Notes: a model not told the origin generated them from the sequence alone. DNA of 64,000 nt from Buttiauxella sp965119215 (GCA_965119215.1 CBCPKK010000012.1:62001-126000), one strand, 5' to 3'; positions 34,675 through 44,622 are shown, counted from the first letter of the stretch. Made by a program: numbers and translations.

Positions 34675-35666
34675 TGCCGTTACTTGATATTCGAAATCTG
34701 ACCATCGAATTTATGACGTCCGACGGTTGGGTTAAAGCCGTCGACCGCGTCAGCATGACCCTGAATGAAGGGGAAATTCGCGGCCTGGTGGGTGAATCTG
34801 GCTCAGGAAAAAGCCTGATTGCGAAAGCCATTTGTGGCGTGACGAAAGACAACTGGCGCGTCACCGCAGACCGTATGCGCTTTGATGATATTGACCTGCT
34901 GCGTTTGAGTAGCCGTGAACGGCGGCGCTTAGTTGGCCATAACGTTTCAATGATTTTTCAGGAACCGCAGTCGTGTCTTGATCCATCCGAACGTGTTGGG
35001 CGTCAGCTCATGCAAAACATTCCTGGCTGGACCTTCAAAGGCCGCTGGTGGAAACGTTTTGGCTGGCGCAAACGGCGCGCGATAGAACTCCTGCACCGCG
35101 TCGGGATTAAAGACCATAAAGACGCAATGCGCAGTTATCCTTACGAGCTCACTGACGGTGAATGCCAGAAGGTGATGATCGCCATCGCGCTGGCTAACCA
35201 ACCGCGTTTGTTGATAGCCGATGAACCAACCAACGCCATGGAACCCACCACGCAATTACAAATTTTCAAATTGCTGACGCGGCTTAACCAGTACAACAAC
35301 ACCACCATTTTGCTTATCAGCCATGACTTACAAATGCTGAGCAAGTGGGCTGACAAAATTAACGTGATGTACTGTGGGCAAACGGTGGAAAGCGCAACCA
35401 GCGAAGAACTGATAGCAACGCCCCACCACCCGTATACGCAGGCACTTATCCGTGCGATCCCTGACTTTGGCAGCCCGATGCCCCACAAAAGCCGCCTGAA
35501 CACCATGCCTGGTGCGATTCCTTTGCTGGAACATTTGCCAATGGGTTGTCGACTCGGGCCACGCTGCCCTTATGCGCAGCGTGAATGTATCGAAACACCA
35601 CGCCTGATGGGGGCGAAAAACCATCTTTACGCCTGCCACTTCCCGCTGAATATGGAGAGTCAGTAA
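34674..35666 (+). CDS. sapD: SapD, ABC ATPase subunit
   Basis: 330 aa from ATG 34674, the E. coli length; a start inside sapC would be spurious. Walker A GESGSGKS, Walker B LLIADEPT and H-loop LLISHDL. The signature motif is degenerate (ELTDGECQK for LSGGQ), as known in SapD. C-terminal oligopeptide-ABC Cys motif GCRLGPRCPYAQREC. In E. coli SapD also supports Trk potassium uptake. Confidence 0.96.
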   Translation: MPLLDIRNLTIEFMTSDGWVKAVDRVSMTLNEGEIRGLVGESGSGKSLIAKAICGVTKDNWRVTADRMRFDDIDLLRLSSRERRRLVGHNVSMIFQEPQSCLDPSERVGRQLMQNIPGWTFKGRWWKRFGWRKRRAIELLHRVGIKDHKDAMRSYPYELTDGECQKVMIAIALANQPRLLIADEPTNAMEPTTQLQIFKLLTRLNQYNNTTILLISHDLQMLSKWADKINVMYCGQTVESATSEELIATPHHPYTQALIRAIPDFGSPMPHKSRLNTMPGAIPLLEHLPMGCRLGPRCPYAQRECIETPRLMGAKNHLYACHFPLNMESQ

Positions 35667-36472
35667 TGGTCGAAACGCTGCTCGAAGTGCGTAATTTAAG
35701 TAAAACGTTTCGTTACCGAACCGGTATGTTTCGTCGTCAACATGTTGATGCGGTGAAACCGCTGAGTTTCACATTACGAGAAAAACAGACGCTGGCCATT
35801 ATTGGTGAAAACGGCTCAGGCAAATCTACGCTGGCGAAAATGCTGGCAGGAATGGTTGAGCCAACCACGGGCGAAGTGTTGATTGATGACCATTTGCTGC
35901 ATTACGGCGATTATACCTACCGAAGCCAGCATATTCGGATGATTTTCCAGGACCCCAGCACTTCGCTGAATCCCCGTCAGCGTATTTCGCAGATCCTCGA
36001 TTTCCCATTGCGCCTGAATACTGACCTTGAGCCGGAAGCACGCCAAAAGCAGATTGTCGAGACATTAAGAATGGTGGGTTTGCTCCCCGACCACGCCAGT
36101 TATTACCCGCATATGCTTGCCCCAGGGCAGAAACAACGTCTTGGCCTGGCGCGTGCGTTAATTCTGCGACCAAAAGTGATTATTGCCGATGAAGCGCTGG
36201 CTTCCCTTGACATGTCAATGCGTTCGCAACTGATTAACCTGATGTTAGAACTCCAGGAAAAACAAGGCATTGCCTATATTTACGTCACGCAGCACATTGG
36301 TATGATGAAGCACATCAGCGATCAGGTCATGGTGATGCACCAGGGTGAAGTGGTTGAGCGTGGAAGCACGGCAGATGTGCTCGCCTCTCCGTTACATGAC
36401 CTGACCAAACGCTTGATAGCCAGCCATTTTGGTGAGGCTTTGACGGCGGATGCCTGGCGCAAAGATCGCTAA
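35666..36472 (+). CDS. sapF: SapF, ABC ATPase subunit
   Basis: 268 aa from ATG 35666, the E. coli length; its first base is the last base of the sapD stop. Walker A GENGSGKST, Walker B VIIADEAL (Glu kept, the usual Pro-Thr replaced) and H-loop YVTQHIG. The signature is APGQKQRLGLARAL, again degenerate. Pairs with SapD. Confidence 0.96.
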   Translation: MVETLLEVRNLSKTFRYRTGMFRRQHVDAVKPLSFTLREKQTLAIIGENGSGKSTLAKMLAGMVEPTTGEVLIDDHLLHYGDYTYRSQHIRMIFQDPSTSLNPRQRISQILDFPLRLNTDLEPEARQKQIVETLRMVGLLPDHASYYPHMLAPGQKQRLGLARALILRPKVIIADEALASLDMSMRSQLINLMLELQEKQGIAYIYVTQHIGMMKHISDQVMVMHQGEVVERGSTADVLASPLHDLTKRLIASHFGEALTADAWRKDR

Positions 36473-36659
36473 AACAATGTAACAGGAATGACCTCTGGCG
36501 ATGCTATCGCCAGTTAGTGGCGTTATGGAAAATAACGTGACACAACAGGCGCTGAGTGGGATATAATTTCACTTTCGTGTTGAAAAATTGTGACAAATCA
36601 ATCGTAACCGAATGATTATTAAGTCATAAAATTAGCAGAAACTATAAGGATTCAAAGCT

Positions 36660-37451
36660 ATGGGTTTTCTTACCGGTAAACGCATTCTGATCACTGGCGT
36701 CGCCAGTAAACTCTCCATTGCCTACGGTATCGCGCAGGCTATGCACCGCCAGGGTGCTGAACTGGCTTTCACTTACCAGAATGAAAAACTGAAAGGCCGT
36801 GTGGAAGGATTTGCTGCAGATCTGGGTTCAAGCCTGGTTCTGCCGTGCGACGTGGCAGAAGATGCAAGCATCGACGCGATGTTTGCTGAGCTTGCGAAAA
36901 GCTGGCCGAAATTTGACGGTTTCGTTCACTCTATCGGTTTCGCACCTGGCGACCAGTTAGATGGCGACTACGTTAATGCCGTTACCCGTGAAGGCTTTAA
37001 AATCGCTCACGACATTAGCTCTTACAGCTTTGTTGCGATGGCAAAAGTTTGCCGTGAAATGCTCAATCCAGGTTCTGCTCTGCTGACTCTGTCTTACCTG
37101 GGTGCTGAGCGCGCAATCCCTAACTACAACGTTATGGGTCTGGCTAAAGCGTCTCTGGAAGCTAACGTGCGTTATATGGCGAATGCGATGGGTCCAGAAG
37201 GTGTGCGTGTGAACGCCATTTCTGCGGGTCCAATCCGTACGCTGGCCGCTTCTGGCATTAAAGATTTCCGTAAAATGCTGGCACATTGCGAAGCGGTTAC
37301 CCCGATTCGTCGTACTGTGACCATCGAAGATGTGGGTAACTCCGCAGCGTTCTTGTGTTCAGACCTGTCTGCCGGTGTTTCCGGTGAAGTTCTGCACGTT
37401 GACGGCGGTTTCAGCATCGCTGCAATGAACGAACTGGAACTGAAAGACTAA
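36660..37451 (+). CDS. fabI: FabI, enoyl-ACP reductase
   Basis: A 263-aa NADH-dependent enoyl-ACP reductase of fatty acid synthesis and the triclosan target. Catalytic Tyr146, Tyr156 and Lys163 (YNVMGLAKAS) are in place. Gly93 (SIGFAPG) is wild type, with no sign of the G93V triclosan-resistance change. Strong ribosome site TAAGGA. Confidence 0.98.
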   Translation: MGFLTGKRILITGVASKLSIAYGIAQAMHRQGAELAFTYQNEKLKGRVEGFAADLGSSLVLPCDVAEDASIDAMFAELAKSWPKFDGFVHSIGFAPGDQLDGDYVNAVTREGFKIAHDISSYSFVAMAKVCREMLNPGSALLTLSYLGAERAIPNYNVMGLAKASLEANVRYMANAMGPEGVRVNAISAGPIRTLAASGIKDFRKMLAHCEAVTPIRRTVTIEDVGNSAAFLCSDLSAGVSGEVLHVDGGFSIAAMNELELKD

Positions 37452-37462
37452 TTCAGTTCTTT

Positions 37463-37488
37463 ATGGGGTGGGTCATCGCCCACCCCAT
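37463..37488 (+). terminator. fabI terminator hairpin
   Basis: A perfect 10-bp stem ATGGGGTGGG / CCCACCCCAT with loop TCATCG, 11 nt past the fabI stop. Poor U-tract (ACCGCCCTCCTGTTT). Confidence 0.75.
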
Positions 37489-37666
37489 ACCGCCCTCCTG
37501 TTTATCCCTCTGTTGTTCCTTTTCTGCGCACAGTTATAGCTTTCTGATATTTGTTATCACCTATCATTCTTTTGTCACCCTCCATGGTTACGCCAGGATA
37601 AAGCAGCAAACCAGGCCGTCAGGTGTTTCCCCCCGGGCTTGTAAACTCTTTGACCAAGGAACGACC

Positions 37667-38836
37667 ATGGAACAACGCCGAATTTCAGGCAAAGGCCACT
37701 GGTATCATGAAACCCAATCCAGTCGCTGTGACGCCGCCGTGTTACCGTTAGTTCCCGAGGCTGCATTTCTCGAAGACCGGTTTTTACTCGATTTAGAACT
37801 CAGCGCAGAACAACTCTCCGTTGAAGCGGCCTGGCTTTCGGCTGCCCGTAATGCATCTGAGTGCTTATTGCCGGAAAATAGCGCTGTAACCCGTTTACAC
37901 ACGCTGAGCAGCTATGACCGACTGAGTACCGCGCTCACGGTGGCACAAGTTTTCGGTGTTCAGCGATTGTGTAATCACTACGCTGCACGACTGGCTCCAC
38001 AACCTGGGCCGGACTCCTCCCGCGAGAGCAATCGCCGCCTGACGCAAATCACCCAATATGCCCGACAACTCGCCAGCCAGCCGACGCTCATTGACGATAT
38101 TTCTCGCCAACAGCTTGATGAAGTGGCGCTTTCGGTCATTGACATTGTGACGTTTAACCAGTTGATTGGATTTATCGGCTTTCAGGCTCGTGTGATTGCC
38201 GTATTCCAGGCGCTTCAAGGCCTACCTGTGCGCTGGCTTCCGGGTCTTGATGCACAGCAAGATGCTAACGCTGAGTTGTTCCTTGAAGGATATTCGCAGT
38301 GGCAAGCTGGTTTGCCTGCGGTAGAACAACGCTACGCCAATACCGAGCAGCTCGAAGTGCTCAACATCAGCCAAACCCAACGCGTCTTACAGGATATGAG
38401 TTGGCTGCTGGCTCACGATGCCTCGGCGCTTGCTGCACTCAGCGATTTGACCCACTTATTGATCCCGTCAGCAGCACAGGTCGGTCACGACCAAATTCTG
38501 GTAGGTTTGTTAACGGCTCGCATAAACGGTAGCGTAAGTTGCTTCGCCGATTTTGCCAACGCATGGCAAGGCGAAAGTGGTTTACCCGAGGCCATACGCA
38601 ATGGTGAAAGAGCGCTACAGGCGTGGAGCCATAACCATCCTCGAGAACGGGCAGTTATTCAGGCGGTGCGTGTGCTGACCCGCGCTCCGGGCAGTTTTAG
38701 TGCAGCCCAGCTTCAACCCTTGTTTGAACAGGGTTTTAGCGCGAACGAAGCATTACAGCTTATGGTAAGTACCGGGCTGTATGGCTGGCTAAATCGATTG
38801 AAAATAGGATTAGGAAATGCCAGCCAGGTATCGTAA
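37667..38836 (+). CDS. yciW: YciW, peroxidase-like (CMD/AhpD-type) protein
   Basis: 389 aa from ATG 37667 (MEQRRISGKGHWYHETQSS), with AAGGA 7 nt before. The open frame back to 37463 is untranslated leader. Contains two repeats of the AhpD-like helical fold (VALSVIDIVTFNQLIGFIGF; FSAAQLQPLFEQGFSANEAL) and YANTEQLEVLNISQTQRVL. In E. coli yciW lies between fabI and rnb, is CysB-regulated and has been tied to cysteine/methionine metabolism. Biochemical activity is not settled. Confidence 0.9.
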   Translation: MEQRRISGKGHWYHETQSSRCDAAVLPLVPEAAFLEDRFLLDLELSAEQLSVEAAWLSAARNASECLLPENSAVTRLHTLSSYDRLSTALTVAQVFGVQRLCNHYAARLAPQPGPDSSRESNRRLTQITQYARQLASQPTLIDDISRQQLDEVALSVIDIVTFNQLIGFIGFQARVIAVFQALQGLPVRWLPGLDAQQDANAELFLEGYSQWQAGLPAVEQRYANTEQLEVLNISQTQRVLQDMSWLLAHDASALAALSDLTHLLIPSAAQVGHDQILVGLLTARINGSVSCFADFANAWQGESGLPEAIRNGERALQAWSHNHPRERAVIQAVRVLTRAPGSFSAAQLQPLFEQGFSANEALQLMVSTGLYGWLNRLKIGLGNASQVS

Positions 38837-38928
38837 CTCCCGCATTTTTGCGGCAATCAGCGCTTGCCGCAAAGGGTGGTTTCGCGTAAAACTGTCAGCC
38901 GCTCTTTTGGCCACGAAAACTAAAAAAC

Positions 38929-40863
38929 ATGTTCCAGGATAACCCGCTGCTCGCGCAGCTTAAACAGCAACTGCATTCCCAAACTCCGCGCGTTGAAGGC
39001 GTGGTTAAAGGCACGGAAAAAGGTTTTGGCTTCCTCGAAGTGGATGCTCAAAAAAGCTATTTTATTCCGCCACCGCAGATGAAAAAAGTGATGCACGGTG
39101 ACCGCGTGAGCGCGGTGATTCATACCGACAAGGACCGCGAAACCGCTGAGCCAGAAGAGCTTATCGAACCGTTCCTGAACCGGTTTGTTGGCCGTGTACA
39201 ACGTAAAGATGACCGTCTGTCTATCGTGCCGGATCATCCATTATTAAGAGATGCTATTCAGTGCCGCGCTGACCGTAACGTCACCCATGATTTCCAGAAT
39301 GGTGATTGGGCCGTCGCTGAGATGAAACGCCACCCGCTGAAAGGCGACCGCGGTTTCTACGCTGATTTAACCCAATTCATCACTACGGGTGACGATCACC
39401 TCGCGCCATGGTGGGTGACACTGTCACGCCATAATCTCGAGCGTGAAGCACCTAACGGTGTAGCGACTGAAATGTTAGATGAAGGCCTGGTGCGTGAAGA
39501 TTTAACCGCCCTGGATTTCGTCACCATTGACAGCGCCAGCACCGAAGATATGGATGATGCGCTGTACGTTGAAGAACTTGCCGATGGCAAGCTACAACTG
39601 ACTGTTGCCATCGCCGACCCGACTGCCTGGATTGCCGAAGGCAGCAAGCTTGACGAAATCGCCAAAGTTCGCGCGTTCACCAACTACCTGCCGGGCTTTA
39701 ATATCCCGATGTTGCCGCGCGAGTTATCTGACGATTTGTGTTCCCTGCGCCCTAACGTCACTCGTCCGGTGGTTGCATGCCGTATGGTGATTGCGCAAGA
39801 CGGCACCATTGAAGATGGAATTAACTTCTTCGTGGCGACCATCGAGTCAAAAGCCAAACTGGCGTATGACAATATTTCCGACTGGTTGGAAGGGAAAGAC
39901 AACTGGCAGCCACCGAGTGAAGCGATTGCTAAGCAAATCCGCTTGCTGGAACGCGTTTGTCTGAGCCGTGCCGATTGGCGTCGTACCCACGCGCTGGTAT
40001 TCAAAGATCGTCCTGATTACCGCTTCGTACTGGGTGAAAAAGGCGAAGTACTGGATATCGTTTCTGAGCCACGTCGCATTGCAAACCGTATCGTTGAAGA
40101 ATCAATGATTGCCGCGAACGTCTGCGCTGCCATTGTTCTGCGTGAGAAACTGGGCTTCGGCGTTTATAACGTCCATACCGGTTTTGATCCGGCAAACATT
40201 GAGCAACTGGCGACAATGCTGCAAGGTCATGGCCTTGATGTTGATGCGCAAGAAGTGCTGACGCTTAACGGTTTCTGCAAACTGCGCCGCGAACTCGATG
40301 CCCAACCTACCGGTTTCCTTGATACCCGCATTCGCCGTTATCAGTCGTACGCTGAAATAAGCACTGAACCTGGCCCGCATTACGGCCTGGGTCTGGAAGC
40401 TTATGCGACCTGGACTTCACCGATTCGTAAATACGGCGATATGATCAACCATCGTCTGTTGAAAGCGATAATCAAAGGTGAAACCGCAACACGTCCACAA
40501 GATGAAATCACGGTGCAGATGGCAGAACGTCGTCGCCTTAACCGCATGGCGGAACGTGATGTTGGTGACTGGTTATATGCTCGCTTCCTGAAAGACAAAG
40601 CTGGAACGGATACCCGTTTTGCGGCTGAAATCATTGATGTCAGCCGTGGTGGGATGCGAGTGCGTCTGGTTGAGAATGGTGCGGTAGCCTTTATCCCTGC
40701 CCCATTCCTGCATGCAGTACGTGATGAACTGGTTTGCAGCCAGGAAAGCGGCACCGTGCAGATCAAAGGCGAAGTCGTCTTCAAAGTGACTGACGTTATT
40801 GATGTGACTATCGCTGAAGTTCGTATGGAAACCCGTAGCGTGATTGCGCGTCCGGCAATCTGA
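38929..40863 (+). CDS. rnb: Ribonuclease II
   Basis: A 644-aa processive 3'-5' exoribonuclease. Two cold-shock domains (1-180), RNB catalytic domain with acidic residues Asp201, 207, 209 and 210 (DSASTEDMDDA) and a C-terminal S1 domain (about 560-644). Same size as E. coli. Confidence 0.98.
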   Translation: MFQDNPLLAQLKQQLHSQTPRVEGVVKGTEKGFGFLEVDAQKSYFIPPPQMKKVMHGDRVSAVIHTDKDRETAEPEELIEPFLNRFVGRVQRKDDRLSIVPDHPLLRDAIQCRADRNVTHDFQNGDWAVAEMKRHPLKGDRGFYADLTQFITTGDDHLAPWWVTLSRHNLEREAPNGVATEMLDEGLVREDLTALDFVTIDSASTEDMDDALYVEELADGKLQLTVAIADPTAWIAEGSKLDEIAKVRAFTNYLPGFNIPMLPRELSDDLCSLRPNVTRPVVACRMVIAQDGTIEDGINFFVATIESKAKLAYDNISDWLEGKDNWQPPSEAIAKQIRLLERVCLSRADWRRTHALVFKDRPDYRFVLGEKGEVLDIVSEPRRIANRIVEESMIAANVCAAIVLREKLGFGVYNVHTGFDPANIEQLATMLQGHGLDVDAQEVLTLNGFCKLRRELDAQPTGFLDTRIRRYQSYAEISTEPGPHYGLGLEAYATWTSPIRKYGDMINHRLLKAIIKGETATRPQDEITVQMAERRRLNRMAERDVGDWLYARFLKDKAGTDTRFAAEIIDVSRGGMRVRLVENGAVAFIPAPFLHAVRDELVCSQESGTVQIKGEVVFKVTDVIDVTIAEVRMETRSVIARPAI

Positions 40864-40885
40864 CGACAAGCCAGAAAATAAACTT

Positions 40886-40922
40886 AAAAAAGCTGAGCCT
40901 TCGTGTTCAGCTTTTTTTTTCT
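40886..40922 (+). terminator. rnb terminator
   Basis: Stem AAGCTGA / TCAGCTT with a 10-nt loop followed by a run of T. A classical Rho-independent signal 26 nt after rnb. Confidence 0.9.
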
Positions 40923-41154
40923 TTATTGGTAGAGCAATTTAAAGGGGGAATAGTCACATCCTGGAACTGATTAGCCTCTATAACTATTTTTGTCCTTGCT
41001 ATAAATCACGAAAAACTGCCAATCTATCTGGGAATATTCAGATTTCTCACATCTTGTGCAAAAACAATGTCTTTAAGTCGCGGTTGTCGCTGTAAATATT
41101 GCTAATATAAATACCAGACTGACACGCTATGTCGGCCCCGGTTCAGGAGAGAGC

Positions 41155-43146
41155 ATGAAAGACGATTTGGAGCAGAATCTGCTCTACCGTTATTTAGGGA
41201 CAACCAGCCCGTACTGGCGTTTGCCTGGCGACAGCAACGCTCTGCAACTGGCCGCCAGCGAAAGCTCTGATATTAGCCAGGTGATTGCTCTTGAGCCTGA
41301 GCAGGCAGAGCAAATCCGCCAGATGACGGTAATTACGTCAAGCGTAACCATGTCAATTTCACTGTTTGGCAGCGAAGTCTCGGTACATTTGGTGGGACGC
41401 AAAGTATCAAAAAAGGAGTGGGCAGGCTCAGCATCAGCCTGGAACGACACCCCTTCCGTCGCCCGCGATTTGGTGCAGGGGCTGTCGTTTGCTGAACAGG
41501 TCGTATCGGAAGCTAACTCGGTTATTGTCATTCTGGACCGATTAGGAAACATCCAGCGTTTCAACCGCTTGAGCGAAGAATATACCGGTCTGAAAGAGCA
41601 GGAAGTCATTGGTCAGAACGTCTTTAAATTGTTTATGAGCCGTAGCGAAGCCGCTGCGTCAAAAAGAAACATTAGCGGCTTCTTTCGTAACGGAAATTCT
41701 TATGAAGTCGAACGCTGGATAAAAACCTGCAAAGGCCAGCGGCTGTTTTTGTTTCGCAATAAATTCGTCCATAGCGGCAGCGGCAAAAATGAAATCTATC
41801 TGATTTGCTCTGGCACTGACATCACCGAAGAACGTCGCGCTCAAGAGCGCTTACGCGTACTGGCGAATACGGACACAATTACCGGCCTACCTAACCGCAA
41901 TGCCATCCACGATTTAATTACTGCGGCAATTGATAATCGCGGTGAAACTCAGGTGGGTATTGTTTATCTCGACCTCGATAACTTTAAAAAAGTTAACGAT
42001 GCCTACGGACACATGTTCGGCGACCAGTTATTACAGGCGGTGTCGTTAGCCATTCTGAGTTGTCTTGATGAAGGGCAAATTCTGGCACGCTTAGGCGGTG
42101 ATGAATTTATTGTGTTAGCGACCGATACTTCGCAAGCTACGCTCGAAGCTATGTCGTCTCGGATCCTGACTCGCCTTAAACAGCCTTTCCGCATCGGTTT
42201 AATTGAAGTTTATACCGGCTGTTCATTGGGTATTTCGCTGGCACCGCAACATGGTGAAGACAGGGAAAGTGTTATCCGAAACGCTGATACCGCAATGTAT
42301 ACCGCCAAAGAGAGCGGTCGCGGCAAGTTCTGCGTCTTCTCGCCAGAAATGAATCAGCGCGTATTTGAATATTTGTGGCTCGATACAAACCTGCGTAAAG
42401 CGCTGGAAAACGATCAGCTGGTTATTCACTATCAACCCAAAATGACCTGGCGTGGTGAAGTCAGAAGCCTTGAAGCGCTGGTTCGTTGGCAATCGCCAGA
42501 ACGCGGGCTGATCCCTCCGCTGGATTTTATCTCCTACGCAGAAGAGTCCGGGTTAATCGTTCCACTTGGGCGCTGGGTAATGTTGAGCGTGGTTCAGCAG
42601 GTTGCGAAATGGCGCGACAAAGGTATCAATTTGCGCGTCGCAGTAAACGTATCTGCCCGCCAGTTAGCCGACCAGACAATCTTTAGCGACCTGAAACAAG
42701 CCCTGAAAGATCTCAACTTTGAATACTGCCCGATTGATGTTGAGCTGACAGAAAGCTGCCTGATTGAAAACGAGGAACTCGCGCTTTCGGTTATTCAGCA
42801 ATTCAGCCGCCTGGGCGCGCAAGTGCATTTGGATGACTTCGGTACGGGATATTCTTCGCTTTCCCAACTCGCTCGCTTCCCTATTGACGCAATTAAACTC
42901 GACCAAAGTTTCGTGCGCGATATTCACAAACAATCGATTTCACAATCATTAGTGCGCGCTATTGTCGCGGTTGCGCAGGCGTTGAATTTACAAGTGATTG
43001 CCGAAGGGGTTGAAAACCAGAAAGAAGACGCCTTCCTGACTAAGAATGGCGTCAACGAACGGCAGGGATATTTATTTGCCAAACCCATGCCCGCAGCGGT
43101 ATTCGAACGTTGGTTAAAGCGTTATCAGGCACGTACAGCGCGTTAG
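41155..43146 (+). CDS. pdeR: PdeR/Gmr (RpfR-type) FI-PAS-GGDEF-EAL c-di-GMP enzyme
   Basis: 663 aa. Residues 1 to about 110 form the FI domain (RpfF interaction; SVTMSISLFGSEVSVHLVGR). A PAS domain (about 112-225: EANSVIVILDRLGNIQRFNR) binds the BDSF signal in RpfR proteins. GGDEF (RLGGDEFIV, about 311-319) and EAL (LEALVRWQ, about 439; ELTESCLIENEEL; HLDDFGTGYSS) follow, both with intact motifs. In E. coli it is the trigger phosphodiesterase controlling curli via DgcM/MlrA. Here an rpfF homologue lies 1.5 kb downstream, so it may be the fatty-acid signal receptor. Confidence 0.96.
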   Translation: MKDDLEQNLLYRYLGTTSPYWRLPGDSNALQLAASESSDISQVIALEPEQAEQIRQMTVITSSVTMSISLFGSEVSVHLVGRKVSKKEWAGSASAWNDTPSVARDLVQGLSFAEQVVSEANSVIVILDRLGNIQRFNRLSEEYTGLKEQEVIGQNVFKLFMSRSEAAASKRNISGFFRNGNSYEVERWIKTCKGQRLFLFRNKFVHSGSGKNEIYLICSGTDITEERRAQERLRVLANTDTITGLPNRNAIHDLITAAIDNRGETQVGIVYLDLDNFKKVNDAYGHMFGDQLLQAVSLAILSCLDEGQILARLGGDEFIVLATDTSQATLEAMSSRILTRLKQPFRIGLIEVYTGCSLGISLAPQHGEDRESVIRNADTAMYTAKESGRGKFCVFSPEMNQRVFEYLWLDTNLRKALENDQLVIHYQPKMTWRGEVRSLEALVRWQSPERGLIPPLDFISYAEESGLIVPLGRWVMLSVVQQVAKWRDKGINLRVAVNVSARQLADQTIFSDLKQALKDLNFEYCPIDVELTESCLIENEELALSVIQQFSRLGAQVHLDDFGTGYSSLSQLARFPIDAIKLDQSFVRDIHKQSISQSLVRAIVAVAQALNLQVIAEGVENQKEDAFLTKNGVNERQGYLFAKPMPAAVFERWLKRYQARTAR

Positions 43147-43171
43147 CTCTGGAATAGCCAGGGAAACCTGG

Positions 43172-43546
43172 CTATTGGCCTCGGGCAAAAACCTCTTTAG
43201 CGGCAAATAGTCCGTTCAGCGCCGTAGGGAAACCCGCATAGACCGCCATTTGTATCATTACTTCAATTATTTCCTGCTCAGAACAACCGACGTTGAGTGC
43301 CCCTTGAATATGCACTTTGAGTTGTGGCGCTGCATTTCCTAGCGAAGTCAGTGAAGCGACTACCGCAAGTTCTCGGGTTTTTAAATCCAGACCCGGTCTT
43401 GAGTAGATATCGCCAAAGGGAAACTCAATCAGCAGTCGCGCAAAATCAGGGGCGATATCGCGCAGGCTCTCAATAACATTTTCGCCTCCATGACCATCAA
43501 TCTCTTTTAGCTTCGCCAGGCCCCTTGTATAGCGTTCGTTGTCCAT
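43172..43546 (-). CDS. Carboxymuconolactone decarboxylase-family protein
   Basis: 124 aa from ATG 43546 (MDNERYTRGLAKL), chosen for GAAGGAG just upstream. The longer frame to 43672 runs into the divergent regulator. PcaC-like fold: LKTRELAVVASLTSLGNAAP, LKVHIQGALNVGCSEQEIIE, AVYAGFPTALNGLFAAKEVF, with the conserved His in KVHI. It has a single Cys and no CxxC, so it is not a typical AhpD peroxidase. Substrate unknown. Divergent from a LysR regulator that probably controls it. Confidence 0.9.
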   Translation of the reverse strand: MDNERYTRGLAKLKEIDGHGGENVIESLRDIAPDFARLLIEFPFGDIYSRPGLDLKTRELAVVASLTSLGNAAPQLKVHIQGALNVGCSEQEIIEVMIQMAVYAGFPTALNGLFAAKEVFARGQ

Positions 43547-43632
43547 TTTTAACTCCTTCAGATAAGTGGTTTTCATCACTGGTAAACACACTCTAAATTT
43601 TGCGCTGCAATGCATCCAATACCCTTTTTGTG

Positions 43633-43647
43633 ATACCTTTTCGGTAT
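43633..43647. promoter_or_regulatory. ATACC-N5-GGTAT dyad, candidate LysR operator
   Basis: Inverted repeat ATACC TTTTC GGTAT, a T-N11-A LysR-type site that overlaps the regulator's own start codon and lies 87 nt from the divergent decarboxylase gene. Position suits autorepression. Confidence 0.5.
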
Positions 43648-44554
43648 GAATGAATCCATTGATTTGCGACAACTCCGTTATTTTGTGGCTGTGAGTGAAG
43701 AGCTCAATTTCAGCCGTGCCGCACTACGACTGCATATTTCGCAGCCACCGTTAAGCAGGCAAATTCAACAACTAGAAGATCAACTCGGCGTGCAGCTATT
43801 TGTTCGCAGCAAGACTGGTGTGACGTTGACTAAAGCGGGTTTAGCATTCTTGCCAGAAGTAAAACTAACGCTGCTGCAGGTGGAAAAAGCGATTGCTGCA
43901 GCTCGTGCTACACGGGGAACGGATAGTGGGAAGTTTGTCGTTGGCTACACCACAGTGTTTGAACGCAGTGCGATACCAGATGTAATGGAGGATTTGCACC
44001 AGCGCTATCCTGACTGGCAGTTCCTCACCAGAGGGAATCATTCGATTAATCTTGTTCGTGAAGTGAAGAACGGAACGATAGATGCGGCTTTTATTGGGTT
44101 ACACACTGACGTTCAGGATTTGGCAGTAGAGAAAATTATCGACGATCCGCTTGTCGTGGCTATGCCTTCCGCCCATCGACTAGCACAAAAACGTAGTATC
44201 AGTTTCAATGACCTTCGTGACGAACCGATATTTTGGTTCGAACGGCGTTTGAATCCCGGCTTTTACGATCACTGTCAGGCGTTTTTCAATCACATCGATT
44301 TCAAACTTAACGCTATTCCAGAACCTCCAGATCATCACATTATGTTGGGGCTGATTGCAGAGGGGAAAGGGGTTGCGCTGGTTCCATCCTCTTTACAGCA
44401 AATCAAACGGCAAGGTGTTATTTTCCGCAAACTTAAAGAAGAATCAAATCGACTGTCGATGGGCATTGCTGTTGCCTATGCCAAACAAAATACGTCCCCT
44501 ATTCTCCAGACGTTTCTTGAGTTAATCCGTGAGTCCACCACATCACCACGTTAG
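43646..44554 (+). CDS. LysR-family transcriptional regulator
   Basis: 302 aa. N-terminal winged HTH (LRQLRYFVAVSEELNFSRAA, QPPLSRQIQQLEDQLGVQLF) and a periplasmic-binding-like effector domain (VVGYTTVFERSAIPDV; PPDHHIMLGLIAEGKGVALV). Resembles the CatR/BenM/CbnR subgroup, often linked to aromatic degradation, which agrees with the decarboxylase-like neighbour. Effector unknown. The pair is absent from this place in E. coli. Confidence 0.92.
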   Translation: MNESIDLRQLRYFVAVSEELNFSRAALRLHISQPPLSRQIQQLEDQLGVQLFVRSKTGVTLTKAGLAFLPEVKLTLLQVEKAIAAARATRGTDSGKFVVGYTTVFERSAIPDVMEDLHQRYPDWQFLTRGNHSINLVREVKNGTIDAAFIGLHTDVQDLAVEKIIDDPLVVAMPSAHRLAQKRSISFNDLRDEPIFWFERRLNPGFYDHCQAFFNHIDFKLNAIPEPPDHHIMLGLIAEGKGVALVPSSLQQIKRQGVIFRKLKEESNRLSMGIAVAYAKQNTSPILQTFLELIRESTTSPR

Positions 44555-44622
44555 GAAAAGACGCCTTTCTCACTAACAAGGCGCCAGGATGGTTAAAGCT
44601 AAATTAAAGTAAGAAACGCGCG

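Noticed and set aside
37463..37666. N-terminal extension of yciW with a hydrophobic start (MGWVIAHPIPPSCL)
   Set aside because: It begins inside the fabI terminator hairpin; the ATG at 37667 has AAGGA and the family start MEQR.
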